A DNA stretch of 64,000 nt from Sphingobium abikonense NBRC 16140 (GCF_001598335.1 NZ_BCYT01000001.1:1-64000), one strand, 5' to 3'. Numbered from the stretch's first letter, positions 47,449-57,415 are shown. Notes: a model not told the origin generated them from the sequence alone. A program made the numbers and translations.

Positions 47449-47671
47449 GCCGCTCTCCCATTGCATAGCCACTGGCAGGACTTGTCCCGTTCCAATGCAA
47501 GCGCCGACACTATGACAAATGACAGGAACGCCCGTCCCGCCGTCCAACCTGCGGCTTGTCACAGTAGGATCATCATGCCCAAGCCCGCAATTTCGCAGGG
47601 GAAATCGGGCGCTGCCGCGACCCGTAGAACAGCATCCATGGCCGCGCGCCGTCGGGACGAAAGGGAGGATC

Positions 47672-50119
47672 ATGATCCGCAATACATCATCTTTGCTGGC
47701 AGGCGTTGCCGTCAGCGCCGCGCTTTGGACCATGCCCGCAATGGCGCAGGACGCGGCGGTGGCCGACAATGCGACGGCCGGCGGTCTGGAGGATATCATC
47801 GTCACGGCCCGCAAGCGTCAGGAAAGCGTGCAGGACGTGCCTGTTGCGGTCACCGCCATTTCCGCCGAATTGGTGCAGCGCCAGGATCTGACCTCGATCG
47901 AGAAGATCGCCGCGCGCACGCCAAACCTCAACGTCGGGCGCGCGTCCAACGGTTCGGGCGCGCAGCTGACGCTGCGGGGCATCGGGTCCTCGTCCACGTC
48001 CATCGGGATCGAACAGTCGGTCGCTGTTGTCGTCGATGGCGTCTATTACGGGCAGGGGCGCATCATCAACGAAGGCTTTTTCGATCTGGCGCGCGTCGAG
48101 ATTTTGAAGGGGCCGCAAGCGCTGTTCTTCGGCAAGAACGCGACGGCAGGGGTCATCTCGCTCACCAGCGCCGACCCGACATTGACGCCTGAGTTCAAGG
48201 CGCGGGCCGGTTACGAGTTCAAGGCGCAGCAGGCGCAGCTGGAATTTGTCGGCTCAGGCCCGCTGACCGATACGCTGGGCCTGCGTGTCGCCGTGCGCGG
48301 CTCGAAAATGTGGGGCGGCTATTATCGCAACGTCGCCGCGCCCTTCGATTATCCCACCATCGACGTGGCGACCGGCGCGACCGGGACGGCACTGGCCAAC
48401 CCCGCGCCCGTGGACCAGCCGGGCGAGCGGGAGTTTCTGGGCCGCGTCACGCTGAAGTGGGAACCCACCGATCGCCTGACCGCGACGCTCAAGGCATCCG
48501 GCACCTATAACAAGACCAATAATAACAGCTGGAACTATGTCGCCTTCAACTGCCCCAATGGCGGCGTCAGCCAGCTCAACGGCTATGCCTGTGCCCGCGA
48601 TTTCGTGACGCATCAGAACCGCATTCCCGCCGCGTTCGCCGGCCCGACCCCGTTCGTCAACGACGATGGCGACCTCTATAATCGCTACAAGAGCTGGGCG
48701 GTCACGGCCAACGTCAATTATGAACTCGACAATGTGACGCTGACGTCCGTCACCAATTACAACTGGAACAACAACCGCTGGGCGTGCGCCTGCGATTTCC
48801 AGTCCAGCCCGGCATCGAACTGGGCGACGGAAAATTCCACCTATCACGCCTTCTCATCGGAATTTCGTGCGCTCACGACGTTCGACAGCCCGGTCAACCT
48901 GATGCTGGGCGGGCTGTATCAGAAAACGAAGCGGGATTTCGACCAGTATATCATCCTGTCGGGACTGGTGAACAGCGCGGCCGCGCCCGAAGACCAGTAT
49001 CTCGCCACGCGCAAGACCAGCTTCACCGATGGCGAGACGATCGCACTGTTCGGCCAGGCGACATGGAAGATCGTGCCGACGCTCGAACTCGCGGGCGGCG
49101 TGCGCTACACGCATGAAACCAAGGACAGTTTCTTCACCCAGCCCTATAATAACCCCGGTGTCACCGCGATTTTCCGGCCGCAGGACGACCCCGATGGCCT
49201 GGGCGTCATCAATGCGGACCAGACTTTCCGCAATTGGTCGCCCGAAGTGTCGCTGACGTGGAAGCCGACGTCCGATATTCTGGTCTATGGCGCATATAAG
49301 ACCGCCTACAAATCGGGTGGTTTTTCCAATGGCGGCATCAATTCGAAGCTGTCGACCAACCCCTTCGACGACCTGACCTTTGATCCTGAACGGGCAGCCG
49401 GTTTCGAAGCGGGCATCAAGACGACGTTGGCGGACAATCAACTGCGCCTCAATCTCGGCGCCTATTCCTATCTCTACAAGGATTTGCAGGTCGACTTCTT
49501 CAATTCCCCCATTTTCGCCTTCCAGACGCTGACGGCCGACGCGCGGACGAAGGGCGTGGAGCTGGAGTTCGAATATGCGCCCCGGTCGGTCGAGGGGCTG
49601 AACCTGCACGGGTCGATCAACTATAATCGCGCACGCTATACCGACTTCCCGCAGGCGCCCTGCTATGCCGGGCAAAGCATTGCGCAGGGGTGCAGCATCG
49701 TCCTTGCCGATGGCGGCGTGCGGCAGAATCTGGAGGGCAAGCCTTTGTCGGTCGCGCCTCGCTGGACCGGGACGATCGGCGCGGCCTACGACAGCAGCCT
49801 GGGCAATGGCCTGAAGATCGGGTTGAACGCGGACCTGCGCTATTCCTCCTCCTATCTCGCCTCGGGCTTCGGCAATCCGCTGTCGCGTCAGGGGCGCTAT
49901 GCGACGCTGGACGCCGGCGTGCGCATCGGGTCGGACGATGATCGCTGGGAATTTGCGCTGATCGGGAAGAATCTGACCAACCGCTTCTATGTCACCGGCG
50001 TCGTCGATGGCCCGTCGACGGGCGGCGCATCGGGCGGGCTGGTGGCCGCGCCCGCAGACCAGCTGGGCTTTGGCAATGTGCCGCGTACCGTCATGGCGCA
50101 GATCACGACCCGCTTCTGA
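47672..50119 (+). CDS. TonB-dependent outer-membrane receptor (1)
   Basis: An 815-residue receptor with signal peptide (about 1-25, ending AMA), a TonB-box-like IIVTARKRQESVQDVPVAVT, a plug domain (DSL: LTLRGIGSSSTSIG, VEILKGPQALFFGKNATAG) and a beta-barrel ending in a C-terminal aromatic residue (ITTRF). This is the catabolic substrate-uptake type common in sphingomonads, rather than a siderophore-specific one, judged from the neighbourhood. ATG 47672 has GGGAGG upstream; a strong terminator follows at 50142. Confidence 0.92.
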   Translation: MIRNTSSLLAGVAVSAALWTMPAMAQDAAVADNATAGGLEDIIVTARKRQESVQDVPVAVTAISAELVQRQDLTSIEKIAARTPNLNVGRASNGSGAQLTLRGIGSSSTSIGIEQSVAVVVDGVYYGQGRIINEGFFDLARVEILKGPQALFFGKNATAGVISLTSADPTLTPEFKARAGYEFKAQQAQLEFVGSGPLTDTLGLRVAVRGSKMWGGYYRNVAAPFDYPTIDVATGATGTALANPAPVDQPGEREFLGRVTLKWEPTDRLTATLKASGTYNKTNNNSWNYVAFNCPNGGVSQLNGYACARDFVTHQNRIPAAFAGPTPFVNDDGDLYNRYKSWAVTANVNYELDNVTLTSVTNYNWNNNRWACACDFQSSPASNWATENSTYHAFSSEFRALTTFDSPVNLMLGGLYQKTKRDFDQYIILSGLVNSAAAPEDQYLATRKTSFTDGETIALFGQATWKIVPTLELAGGVRYTHETKDSFFTQPYNNPGVTAIFRPQDDPDGLGVINADQTFRNWSPEVSLTWKPTSDILVYGAYKTAYKSGGFSNGGINSKLSTNPFDDLTFDPERAAGFEAGIKTTLADNQLRLNLGAYSYLYKDLQVDFFNSPIFAFQTLTADARTKGVELEFEYAPRSVEGLNLHGSINYNRARYTDFPQAPCYAGQSIAQGCSIVLADGGVRQNLEGKPLSVAPRWTGTIGAAYDSSLGNGLKIGLNADLRYSSSYLASGFGNPLSRQGRYATLDAGVRIGSDDDRWEFALIGKNLTNRFYVTGVVDGPSTGGASGGLVAAPADQLGFGNVPRTVMAQITTRF

Positions 50120-50141
50120 TCGCCCTGGCGCGGTCGTCGAA

Positions 50142-50176
50142 GGGCGCTGGTCCGGCCTCTCCCAGGACCAGCGCCC
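50142..50176 (+). terminator. Terminator after TonB receptor 1
   Basis: GGGCGCTGGTCC (50142-50153) pairs perfectly over 12 bp with GGACCAGCGCCC (50165-50176), then TACCTTTTG. It sits between convergent genes and may serve both. Confidence 0.88.
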
Positions 50177-50191
50177 TACCTTTTGCCCCTG

Positions 50192-50704
50192 CTACAGGCT
50201 TGCCCAATGGGCGTAGACGGGATCGGCGTCCCCCCAGCCGCCGCGCGTGCGCCCCGGTTCATAGGACGTATCGAGCGGCGCGCCGGCCGGCTGGCTCATG
50301 GTCCAGTCGGCAACGAAGCAGCGATGCGCGATTTTCCACACGCCGTCGCGTCGCTCATAGCGATCGAGATAGCGCCCGCCGGTAAGCATATCCTGGCCGT
50401 CAGCACGCACCTGCGCGGTCACATAATGTTCGCCGACCGCCTTGTCCCCCTGGACCTCGACCCACTGGTTGGCGACCGTGTGAGAGCAATGATCCATCGT
50501 GTTGCGGCAATAGGCCGTGATGTCCTGGGCGAACTGATGGGCCGGACCGTTGACCGGGCCGGATATCATCGTCGCGTCATCCCAGAAGATGGAGGCGAGC
50601 AGGGCAGCGTCGGCGCGGTCGACGCCCCGGCAATAGGCCATCACCAGCTCATGGATCGCCGCCCGGGCGGCGAGCATGTCCAGCGTTGCAGCATGGTCGG
50701 TCAA
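50192..50704 (-). CDS. SnoaL-like / NTF2-fold protein, 170 aa
   Basis: A cone-fold protein related to the one at 46906: AARAAIHELVMAYCRGVDRA, DAALLASIFWDDATMISG, then HTVANQWVEVQGDKAVGE, DMLTGGRYLDRYERRDGVWKI and AHRCFVADW. Close relatives are annotated as nuclear transport factor 2 family proteins in aromatic-degradation clusters. The TonB receptor 2 gene lies upstream with a terminator between, so it has its own promoter or partial read-through. The end faces TonB receptor 1. Confidence 0.83.
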   Translation of the reverse strand: MTDHAATLDMLAARAAIHELVMAYCRGVDRADAALLASIFWDDATMISGPVNGPAHQFAQDITAYCRNTMDHCSHTVANQWVEVQGDKAVGEHYVTAQVRADGQDMLTGGRYLDRYERRDGVWKIAHRCFVADWTMSQPAGAPLDTSYEPGRTRGGWGDADPVYAHWASL

Positions 50705-50725
50705 GACATTCTCCTGTCATGAAAA

Positions 50726-50751
50726 CAGCCGGGGCATCGCTGCCCCGGCTG
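50726..50751 (-). terminator. Terminator after TonB receptor 2
   Basis: CAGCCGGGGCA (50726-50736) pairs perfectly with TGCCCCGGCTG (50741-50751) around TCGC; on the minus strand it is followed by TTTTC. A classic Rho-independent signal. Confidence 0.9.
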
Positions 50752-50784
50752 CTGGTCGTGCGCTCTGTGAAAGGGGAGGCGCGA

Positions 50785-53058
50785 TCAGAATTTGAAGCCA
50801 AGGGTTGCGCCATAGGTGCGCGGTTCGCGGGCGGTGCCAAAGGCCCACAAGCCCCCCACGGTGAACCCGTGGGTCGGCCCCCGATCATTGGCGAGGTTGC
50901 GGCCAAAGATCGTCAGCTTCGCCTCTTTCCCCGCCAGCGTGAAGTTGGTCGACAGGCTCGCATCGACCAGGCCCTGCTTGTCCGTGCGCACACGCGGATC
51001 ATTGCCGTTGACGATGATCGGCCCGTTCACCAGGTCGCCGCTGATCGGACCCAGCGAAATCTGCTGATCATAGCGACCGATATAGCGATAGGTGAGGTTG
51101 GCGATGATTTCGCCAAAGCTGGTGGGGACCGTATAGTCGGCCGCCAGCGATGCCGTCATGTCGGGATTATAGATCAGGTCGTTCTTGGAATAATCATAGG
51201 GCACGACCGCGCCACTGACTGGAGAAATGCCGCCGACGATGAAATCCTTGAACTTGGAATCAAGCAGGCCAAGCGATCCCGTGATCGTCAGCTGCGTGGT
51301 CGGGCGGGCGGTGAAATCGAACTCCAGGCCCTTGATCTTGGCCGAACCCACGTTCGACGTGATCGTTTCATTGCCGGTGGCGCAGCTGGGGCAATTGAGC
51401 GTGTTGTTCTGCTGCAAATTCTTGTATTTGGAATAGAAGGCCGCGACGTTGAACTGCAATTTGCGGTCGAACAATTCCAGCTTGCTGCCGATCTCGAAAC
51501 TGTCGACCACTTCGGGACGGTAGGACTGGCTGGCGCTGGCCGCCGTTCCCGCGCGCGGGGAGAAGCCGCCCGACCGGAAGCCCTGCGACCAGCTGGCGTA
51601 GATCATCGTTTCTTCGTTCGGGCGGAAGTCGACGCCGACCTTAGGCGTGAACTTCTTGAACGTGTCCGACCCCGCGCCGATCAGGTTGCCGCCAAAGCTG
51701 TTGTCGAGCGACTTTTTGTCGCGCGTGAACCGGCCGCCAAAAGACAGGCGCCAGCGGTCCGCGAACGCCCAGTTGAAGTCGCCAAAGGCCGCGATGGAGC
51801 GAGTGCGCCCATTGACCTCCTGCGGGTTGGTATCGAATATCAGAGGGTCGATATCGGGCGAAAAGGCGAAAACGCGGCTATATTGCGCCAGATAATAGTC
51901 TGATTTGAAATAATAGAGGCCGACGACATAATCCAGGCTGTCGCCGATCTTGCCGGCGGCGCGGAATTCCTGGCTCCACTGTTCATAATCCTGGAGCCGG
52001 CGGACATAATAAAGGTCGACCGACGATCCGTCGAAATCCTGCGTCTGGTTTTCCTTCGACTTGCGCCAGCCGGTGATCGACGTCAGCGTGATGTCGCCCG
52101 TATCATAATTCATTTCCAACGTTGCCGCCGGCGCGCTGTAGCGGCCGACATTCGCCTGCCCGAAAACGGTGTAGAGATCGGTGGTGTTGTTGCGGTTGCA
52201 CTGTTCGGCGGGGATGAGGCCGCAGAAGACTTCGCCCGTGCGCGTCAGGCTGGCGACCACGGGATCATATTTTTGCACCTGCTTTTCGACGGTCAATATG
52301 CCTTCAAAGCCGCTGCCAGCAGGCGCGACGCGCAGGGCCGCGCCGAAATTCTCATTATTGGAAAAGCCGCGCGGGCTGCCGTCCTGCGCCTGCTTGTACC
52401 AGCCATCGGTTTCGTTGTGGAAATAGAAGCCCTTGATGCCCACGCTGCCGTCGCTCGACAGCGGCGCGTTGATCACGGCGCGGGTCGCCAGCGTGTCGAA
52501 CTTGCCATAGGACACCTCGACCTTGCCGCCAAATTCACCGGTCGGCTTGGACCGGCGAATGTTGATGACGCCGCCGATCGTGTTGCGCCCGAACAGCGTG
52601 CCCTGCGGACCGCGCAGCACTTCAATCTGTTCGATATCGAAAAAGTCGAAAAACTGTCCGGTGCTGGTCCCGATGAACACGCCATCGACGACGACGCCCA
52701 CGGTCGGTTCGGCGGATTTTTCAACGTCGGCATAGGTGAGGCCGCGAATGGCCAGATTGGCCGCCGCCGCGCCCGAATTCTGATTGGTGATGAGCAAGTT
52801 GGGCGCGGACCCGGTCAGGTCGCCGATATTCACTGCCGCCTTGTTTTCCAGCATTGCGGCATTCACGGCCGTGACCGCCACAGGCGTATCCTGCAACCGT
52901 TCCTCGCGACGCCGGGCGGTGACGATGATTTCACCTGCGCCGACGGGCTGTTCGGCTGCGGCCTGGGGTTCGGTATCCTGCGCGAGGGCGGGGCTGCCAA
53001 AGCAGAGCGCAAGGCCGCTCGACAATATGGTGGACGCGAACGCAATTCGTCTGTTCAT
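50785..53058 (-). CDS. TonB-dependent outer-membrane receptor (2)
   Basis: A 757-residue receptor: signal peptide (MNRRIAFASTILSSGLALCF to about 27, ending ALA), TonB-box region EIIVTARRREERLQDTPVAV, plug (LAIRGLTYADVEKSAEPTV, IEVLRGPQGTLFGRNTIGGV) and barrel ending in TLGFKF with a C-terminal Phe. It is clearly distinct from receptor 1. With two receptors in one cluster, the substrate is probably a large or poorly diffusing compound. Confidence 0.93.
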   Translation of the reverse strand: MNRRIAFASTILSSGLALCFGSPALAQDTEPQAAAEQPVGAGEIIVTARRREERLQDTPVAVTAVNAAMLENKAAVNIGDLTGSAPNLLITNQNSGAAAANLAIRGLTYADVEKSAEPTVGVVVDGVFIGTSTGQFFDFFDIEQIEVLRGPQGTLFGRNTIGGVINIRRSKPTGEFGGKVEVSYGKFDTLATRAVINAPLSSDGSVGIKGFYFHNETDGWYKQAQDGSPRGFSNNENFGAALRVAPAGSGFEGILTVEKQVQKYDPVVASLTRTGEVFCGLIPAEQCNRNNTTDLYTVFGQANVGRYSAPAATLEMNYDTGDITLTSITGWRKSKENQTQDFDGSSVDLYYVRRLQDYEQWSQEFRAAGKIGDSLDYVVGLYYFKSDYYLAQYSRVFAFSPDIDPLIFDTNPQEVNGRTRSIAAFGDFNWAFADRWRLSFGGRFTRDKKSLDNSFGGNLIGAGSDTFKKFTPKVGVDFRPNEETMIYASWSQGFRSGGFSPRAGTAASASQSYRPEVVDSFEIGSKLELFDRKLQFNVAAFYSKYKNLQQNNTLNCPSCATGNETITSNVGSAKIKGLEFDFTARPTTQLTITGSLGLLDSKFKDFIVGGISPVSGAVVPYDYSKNDLIYNPDMTASLAADYTVPTSFGEIIANLTYRYIGRYDQQISLGPISGDLVNGPIIVNGNDPRVRTDKQGLVDASLSTNFTLAGKEAKLTIFGRNLANDRGPTHGFTVGGLWAFGTAREPRTYGATLGFKF

Positions 53059-53363
53059 GGCATTCTCCCCTCGGCGGCTGGACGCGTTCTGATGGGCGTC
53101 CTCTCACGCCGTCACTTTCGTCGATTTCGCAGATTTCGTTAGCTGTGATTTTACACAGGGTAGGTGAAAAATCGGCGGCTCTCAAAGACCGTATCGCAAG
53201 CGAAAGGACTGACATGGGCAGCAGCGATCGGCGGACCGTGATTCTGCACGGAACGCCCGGCACTATCTCGTTCAGGGGTTCGTAAATGCCCCGGCCGTCT
53301 TGATGCGATTGTTCGCCGACGCGAACCGAAGCAAGCCTATCCTACGGCCGTGAAGCGGCGCCC
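53059..53363. other. Upstream region of TonB receptor 2
   Basis: No gene is supported in this 305-base stretch. It presumably holds the receptor promoter (AT-richer TTTCGTTAGCTGTGATTTTA near 53137) but no operator could be named. Confidence 0.4.
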
Positions 53364-54374
53364 TCAGATCAGTTTCAGGATCATCTTGCCCTGATTGCTG
53401 CCGTCGAACAGGCGCAGCATCGCGGGCAAGGCATTGTCGATCCCGTCCTCCACATGCTCGTCATAGACGATGGCCCCTTCGCCGGCGAGCTTTGCCATGG
53501 CGGTGACGCCTTCGGGGAAGCGGTCCAGATACTGGCTGATCAGATAGCCGCGCATCGTCGCTGTCTTGACCAGCAATTGCCAGATGTTGCGCGCGCCCTG
53601 CGGTGCGCTGTTATATTCCGATATCAGCCCGCAAATCACCACCAGCGCCCCTTGCGCCAGATTGAGCAGCGCCGCGTCAAGGCAGGCGCCGCCGACATTT
53701 TCATAGACGAAATGAACGCCATCGGGGCAGGCGGCAGCGATGTCCGCCGAAAGGGCCTCTACATCCTTGCCGCGATAGTCGATCGCCTGATCAAAGCCGT
53801 ATCGGTCAATCAGCCGCGCGCATTTTTCCGCGCCGCCTGCAATGCCGACCACGCGCGCGCCGCGCCGTTTCGCCAATTGCCCGACCAGCGATCCGACCGC
53901 ACCGGCCGCGCCGCTCACCAGCACCGTCTGCCCCGCTGCGGGCTGCATCACATCCTCGACCCCGAACCACGCCGTCAGCCCTACCGCGCCGGCAACGGAC
54001 AGATAGGCGGTGGGGGAGGGGACGGCGTCGACGTCGATGGGCTGGGTGAAGCCATCGCCGCGCCCGATCGAATAATCCTCGATCTTGTTGAGGCCCATCA
54101 CCCATTGGCCGGCGGTAAAATCCGGATGGCGGCTCAGTTCGACCACGCCGATGGTGGATGCGCGCACCGCATCGCCGATCGGCACTGGGGGCATATAATT
54201 GCCCCCCGGTTCCAGCCAGCCGCGAATGGCGGGGTCAATCGAGGCATAATGGTTGCGAATCAGGAACTCCCCCTCCTGCAACGGCGGCACAATGTCCTGC
54301 GTCAGCAGGAAGTCGCTGTCCTTGGGCAGTCCCTGGGGCCGGGCCGCCAGCGTGAAGCGTCGATTGACCGTCAT
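53364..54374 (-). CDS. NADP-dependent oxidoreductase (MDR, PTGR/CurA-like), second copy
   Basis: A 336-residue reductase related to the protein at 42178: SIDPAIRGWLEPGGNYMPPV, VSGAAGAVGSLVGQLAKRRG, VYENVGG and KTATMRGYLISQYLDRFPEG. It probably reduces an enone or enoyl intermediate with NADPH. ATG 54374 has GGAGAGG upstream; the longer frame to 54392 is not favoured. It is divergent from the ThuA-like gene. Confidence 0.9.
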   Translation of the reverse strand: MTVNRRFTLAARPQGLPKDSDFLLTQDIVPPLQEGEFLIRNHYASIDPAIRGWLEPGGNYMPPVPIGDAVRASTIGVVELSRHPDFTAGQWVMGLNKIEDYSIGRGDGFTQPIDVDAVPSPTAYLSVAGAVGLTAWFGVEDVMQPAAGQTVLVSGAAGAVGSLVGQLAKRRGARVVGIAGGAEKCARLIDRYGFDQAIDYRGKDVEALSADIAAACPDGVHFVYENVGGACLDAALLNLAQGALVVICGLISEYNSAPQGARNIWQLLVKTATMRGYLISQYLDRFPEGVTAMAKLAGEGAIVYDEHVEDGIDNALPAMLRLFDGSNQGKMILKLI

Positions 54375-54475
54375 CCTGTCCTCTCCTGTCACTGGTCGCA
54401 GTTGGCCGCGAAACGCCCCGGCTGCACACTGGCGAAAAGAAGAGGCGGTGAACAGGGAAAGAGGACGCGAGCGCC

Positions 54476-55282
54476 ATGCCGATCATCCATCATCATGCCG
54501 ACCTCACCATATTGGTGTCCGTGCGGGGCCATCCCTTCGATCGCACGGCGTTCGATGCGATCTTTCAGGATATGCCCGGCGTCAGCGCGACGATGGTCGA
54601 CCAGCCCGCCGCCGCCCGGTTGATGAACCCCGATGGTATGCGGGGTTTCGACGCGCTGCTGCTGTACGACATGCCCGGCCTTGATTTCGAACATCCGACC
54701 GATCGCCCCGGCATCGTCGCACCATCAGCCGATCTCAAAGCCGGCTTTCGCGCCTTGCTGGAGCAGGGGACCGGCGTGGTCGCCCTGCATCATGCCCTGG
54801 CCGGCTGGCCCGACTGGGAAGAATATGGCGACTGGCTGGGCGGCCGCTTCCTCTACAAGCCGACGATGGTGCGCGGTATGTCGCGGCTCGATAGCGGCTA
54901 TGCGCATGACATTCCCTATGAGGCCAGGAACGTCGCGCCGGATCATCCGGTGATGGCGGGCGTCCCGGCCGGCTTTGCCATGCGTGACGAGCTGTATCTC
55001 GCCGAAATTTTTGAGGAGGATGTCACGCCGCTGCTGCGCGCATCGGCCAGCTTTACAGCGGAACGCTTCTACAGCCCGCAGCATGCACTCGCCGGGCGGA
55101 TGCAGTGCAATGACGGGTGGCTCCATCCGGCGGGCAGCGACCTTATTGGCTGGGCGAAAAAAGCGCTCAATGCGCGGCTGGTCTATCTGCAACCCGGCGA
55201 TGGCCCTGCGGCCTATGACCAGCCCGACTATCGCCGGCTGATCCGCAACGCGCTCCATTGGGTGGCCGGCCGGACGTCCTAA
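54476..55282 (+). CDS. ThuA-like domain protein (glutamine amidotransferase-like fold)
   Basis: A 268-residue ThuA-family protein: LTILVSVRGHPFDRTAFDAI, FDALLLYDMPG, QGTGVVALHHALAGWPDWEE, RDELYLAEIFE and a C-terminal LIRNALHWVAG. ThuA domains belong to the class I glutamine amidotransferase-like fold but lack a catalytic triad; they usually occur in sugar or trehalose utilisation. Its presence in an oxygenase cluster is unexpected. Convergent with the third Rieske gene. Confidence 0.82.
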   Translation: MPIIHHHADLTILVSVRGHPFDRTAFDAIFQDMPGVSATMVDQPAAARLMNPDGMRGFDALLLYDMPGLDFEHPTDRPGIVAPSADLKAGFRALLEQGTGVVALHHALAGWPDWEEYGDWLGGRFLYKPTMVRGMSRLDSGYAHDIPYEARNVAPDHPVMAGVPAGFAMRDELYLAEIFEEDVTPLLRASASFTAERFYSPQHALAGRMQCNDGWLHPAGSDLIGWAKKALNARLVYLQPGDGPAAYDQPDYRRLIRNALHWVAGRTS

Positions 55283-55298
55283 CGCCCGGCCCCGCCGA

Positions 55299-56618
55299 TC
55301 AATCGTGGATGCCGCACACGTCGTTCAGCTTTTCATGGAAGAACTGAACGCGCTTTTCCTGGTTGGCCAGAATGCCGCCGCGAAACCCTTTGGAATGGAG
55401 GCCAAGCTGCTGGCCGATCGCGACCGACAGGTCCTGGTCCGCCACCACGCCCAGCGTCTTTTCGCCAAAGACGATGCGTTCGCGATCGACCGGCTCCAGG
55501 GGCGTGGGGCCGTTCGGGCCGATCACCTCGTCCGTATCGCCGATGCGATGGGCCATGAACCAGTGGTCGAAGATGCAGCGCTCCGGGTCGGTCGGATGCG
55601 GTTCCGACCGAAGCAATTGCACGCCGTCCGGCCACATGGTGAAGGTGATGTTGGGCCAGAGGGTGAAGTGGAAATAGTCGACAATCTCCGTGTCGCCCAT
55701 ATGGTCATAATGGCTGTAGCCCTTGGCCGCGCCCAGCTTGCGCTTTTGCTGCGCGATCGCGTCCCGCGCCGCCATCGCATTGCCCTCATAAGCCTTGGGA
55801 TCGAGTTCCCAATATTCCAGCGCCTGCGCCAGCGGCAGGTCGAGGACTTGATGGGTGGGATAGCGCGCCGATGGCTGAAGGCCGGGCATCCGCATCATGT
55901 TATGGCCGGTGTCGGGATAGATCCGGAATTCGCAATCCTCCACCCGGTCGTTGATGACGGTCGCGATTTCGGGATGGAGCGTCGGCAGATGATAGCTCTC
56001 GTTGAAATTGTCGCGCACGATCTTCCAGTTGCACGGCACGTCCGACGTCACCGCATAGACGCGGGTCATCTTTTCCATGCCCCATTGCGCCAGATGATCG
56101 TGGACCTGCGCGCCCAGCCAGTTGCGCAGCGATGCCGCGTCTGTGTCCATGTTGAACCAGACAAAACCGCCCCAGACCTCGCACCGGATTTCCGACAGCT
56201 TGTGCTTGCCGCAAGGATTGCCGCCGGGAAAATCATCGGGGTCCTGCACATGGGCGAGCGTCCCGTCGGGATCGTAGCGCCAGCCATGATAGCCGCACAC
56301 GAGCTGCGGCGCGCCGCCTACTTCGGCCCAGGCCAGGCGATAGCCGCGGTGCAGGCAGGCATTGTAGAAAGCGCGGACCGATCCGTCCGCCTGCTTCACC
56401 ATGACGACCGATTCGCGGCCCAGATTGTGGGTCAGGAAATCGCCCGCATCCATGAGGTCGGCCGCCATGCCGCCGACATGCCACACCTTCGTCCAGACAT
56501 GCGCCCATTCCGCGTCCGCCCATCGCTGCGCATAATAGCGTTCGCCCGTGATCGGGTCGCCCCGCACCGGCGGATCATAGTCCGCAATTTGCCGACCCAT
56601 CAGCGCTTCTACCGTCAT
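55299..56618 (-). CDS. Rieske aromatic ring-hydroxylating oxygenase, alpha subunit (3)
   Basis: A 439-residue oxygenase. Rieske ligands are in NACLHRGYRL and QLVCGYHGWRYD; the mononuclear iron site is NESYHLPTLHPE. ATG 56618 (MTVEALMGRQIADYD) follows GGGAGAGG; the frame from 56657 is longer but lacks support. It is divergent from a TetR-type regulator, which probably controls it. No reductase partner is adjacent. Confidence 0.93.
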   Translation of the reverse strand: MTVEALMGRQIADYDPPVRGDPITGERYYAQRWADAEWAHVWTKVWHVGGMAADLMDAGDFLTHNLGRESVVMVKQADGSVRAFYNACLHRGYRLAWAEVGGAPQLVCGYHGWRYDPDGTLAHVQDPDDFPGGNPCGKHKLSEIRCEVWGGFVWFNMDTDAASLRNWLGAQVHDHLAQWGMEKMTRVYAVTSDVPCNWKIVRDNFNESYHLPTLHPEIATVINDRVEDCEFRIYPDTGHNMMRMPGLQPSARYPTHQVLDLPLAQALEYWELDPKAYEGNAMAARDAIAQQKRKLGAAKGYSHYDHMGDTEIVDYFHFTLWPNITFTMWPDGVQLLRSEPHPTDPERCIFDHWFMAHRIGDTDEVIGPNGPTPLEPVDRERIVFGEKTLGVVADQDLSVAIGQQLGLHSKGFRGGILANQEKRVQFFHEKLNDVCGIHD

Positions 56619-56710
56619 GGCCCTCTCCCGGCTCAATTTGCTTGAACGATCGACCAAAATTTACCACTGGCTTGCGACGTGTCAACAACTGCGCCACACC
56701 CGATGCCCTG

Positions 56711-57415
56711 ATGAAAACAAACCTATCGGAAATGACAGGGGCGGCCCGGGAGCGGCCCAAGGTCGATCGCCGCCGCGCGCCCGAAACCGGGGCGCGGATT
56801 TTGGACGCGGCGGAAATGCTGTTTTCCTGGCGCGGCTTCTATGGCGTGTCGCTCCGGGAAATTGCGGCGGAAGCAGGCGTCAAACTGGCCCTGACCCATT
56901 ATCATTTCGGATCGAAGGAAAATCTTTTCGGCGCGGTGATCGAACGCCGGGCGCAGGAACATGCCGCCGGTATCGAGGCGGCACTGGTCAAGGCGCAGGC
57001 ACAGCAGGGCGAACGGGCGGAACGGCGCGCCGCGATCCTGCGCGGCCTGATCGCCCCCATCGTCGATCGCGTGATGCGTGGGGGGCCAGGCTGGAAAAAC
57101 TATGTCCGCCTGCTCGCCTTCGTCGCCAATCACCCGCAGGAGGAGGAATATGTCTCCCCCTTCCGCATCCATTATGATCATGTGATCCACGATTTCGTCG
57201 ATGCGCTGGCCACCCTTCACCCCGAAATGCCGCGACCGGACGTGCAATGGGGGTTTTTCTTCTTTCAGGCGGCAACCACGCATATCCTGGTCGAGAGCGG
57301 CATGCTGGACCGGCAGTCGGGCGGCGCCCTGCGATCGTCGGATCTCGACGCAATGATGGATCGGATGGTGCCCTTCTTCGCCGCCGGGTTCCTGGGGCTG
57401 GGGGCGAAGGACTGA
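56711..57415 (+). CDS. TetR-family transcriptional regulator
   Basis: A 234-residue regulator with an N-terminal HTH: ARILDAAEMLFSWRGFYGVS, then LREIAAEAGVKLALTHYHFG and SKENLFGAVI, and a ligand-binding helical C-terminus. Most TetR proteins repress divergent or downstream genes and are released by a pathway metabolite. Here it lies between Rieske gene 3 and an SDR-isomerase operon. Start is uncertain: TTG 56642, ATG 56711 or ATG 56732; 56711 is chosen as the first ATG leaving a 92-base promoter gap. Confidence 0.88.
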   Translation: MKTNLSEMTGAARERPKVDRRRAPETGARILDAAEMLFSWRGFYGVSLREIAAEAGVKLALTHYHFGSKENLFGAVIERRAQEHAAGIEAALVKAQAQQGERAERRAAILRGLIAPIVDRVMRGGPGWKNYVRLLAFVANHPQEEEYVSPFRIHYDHVIHDFVDALATLHPEMPRPDVQWGFFFFQAATTHILVESGMLDRQSGGALRSSDLDAMMDRMVPFFAAGFLGLGAKD

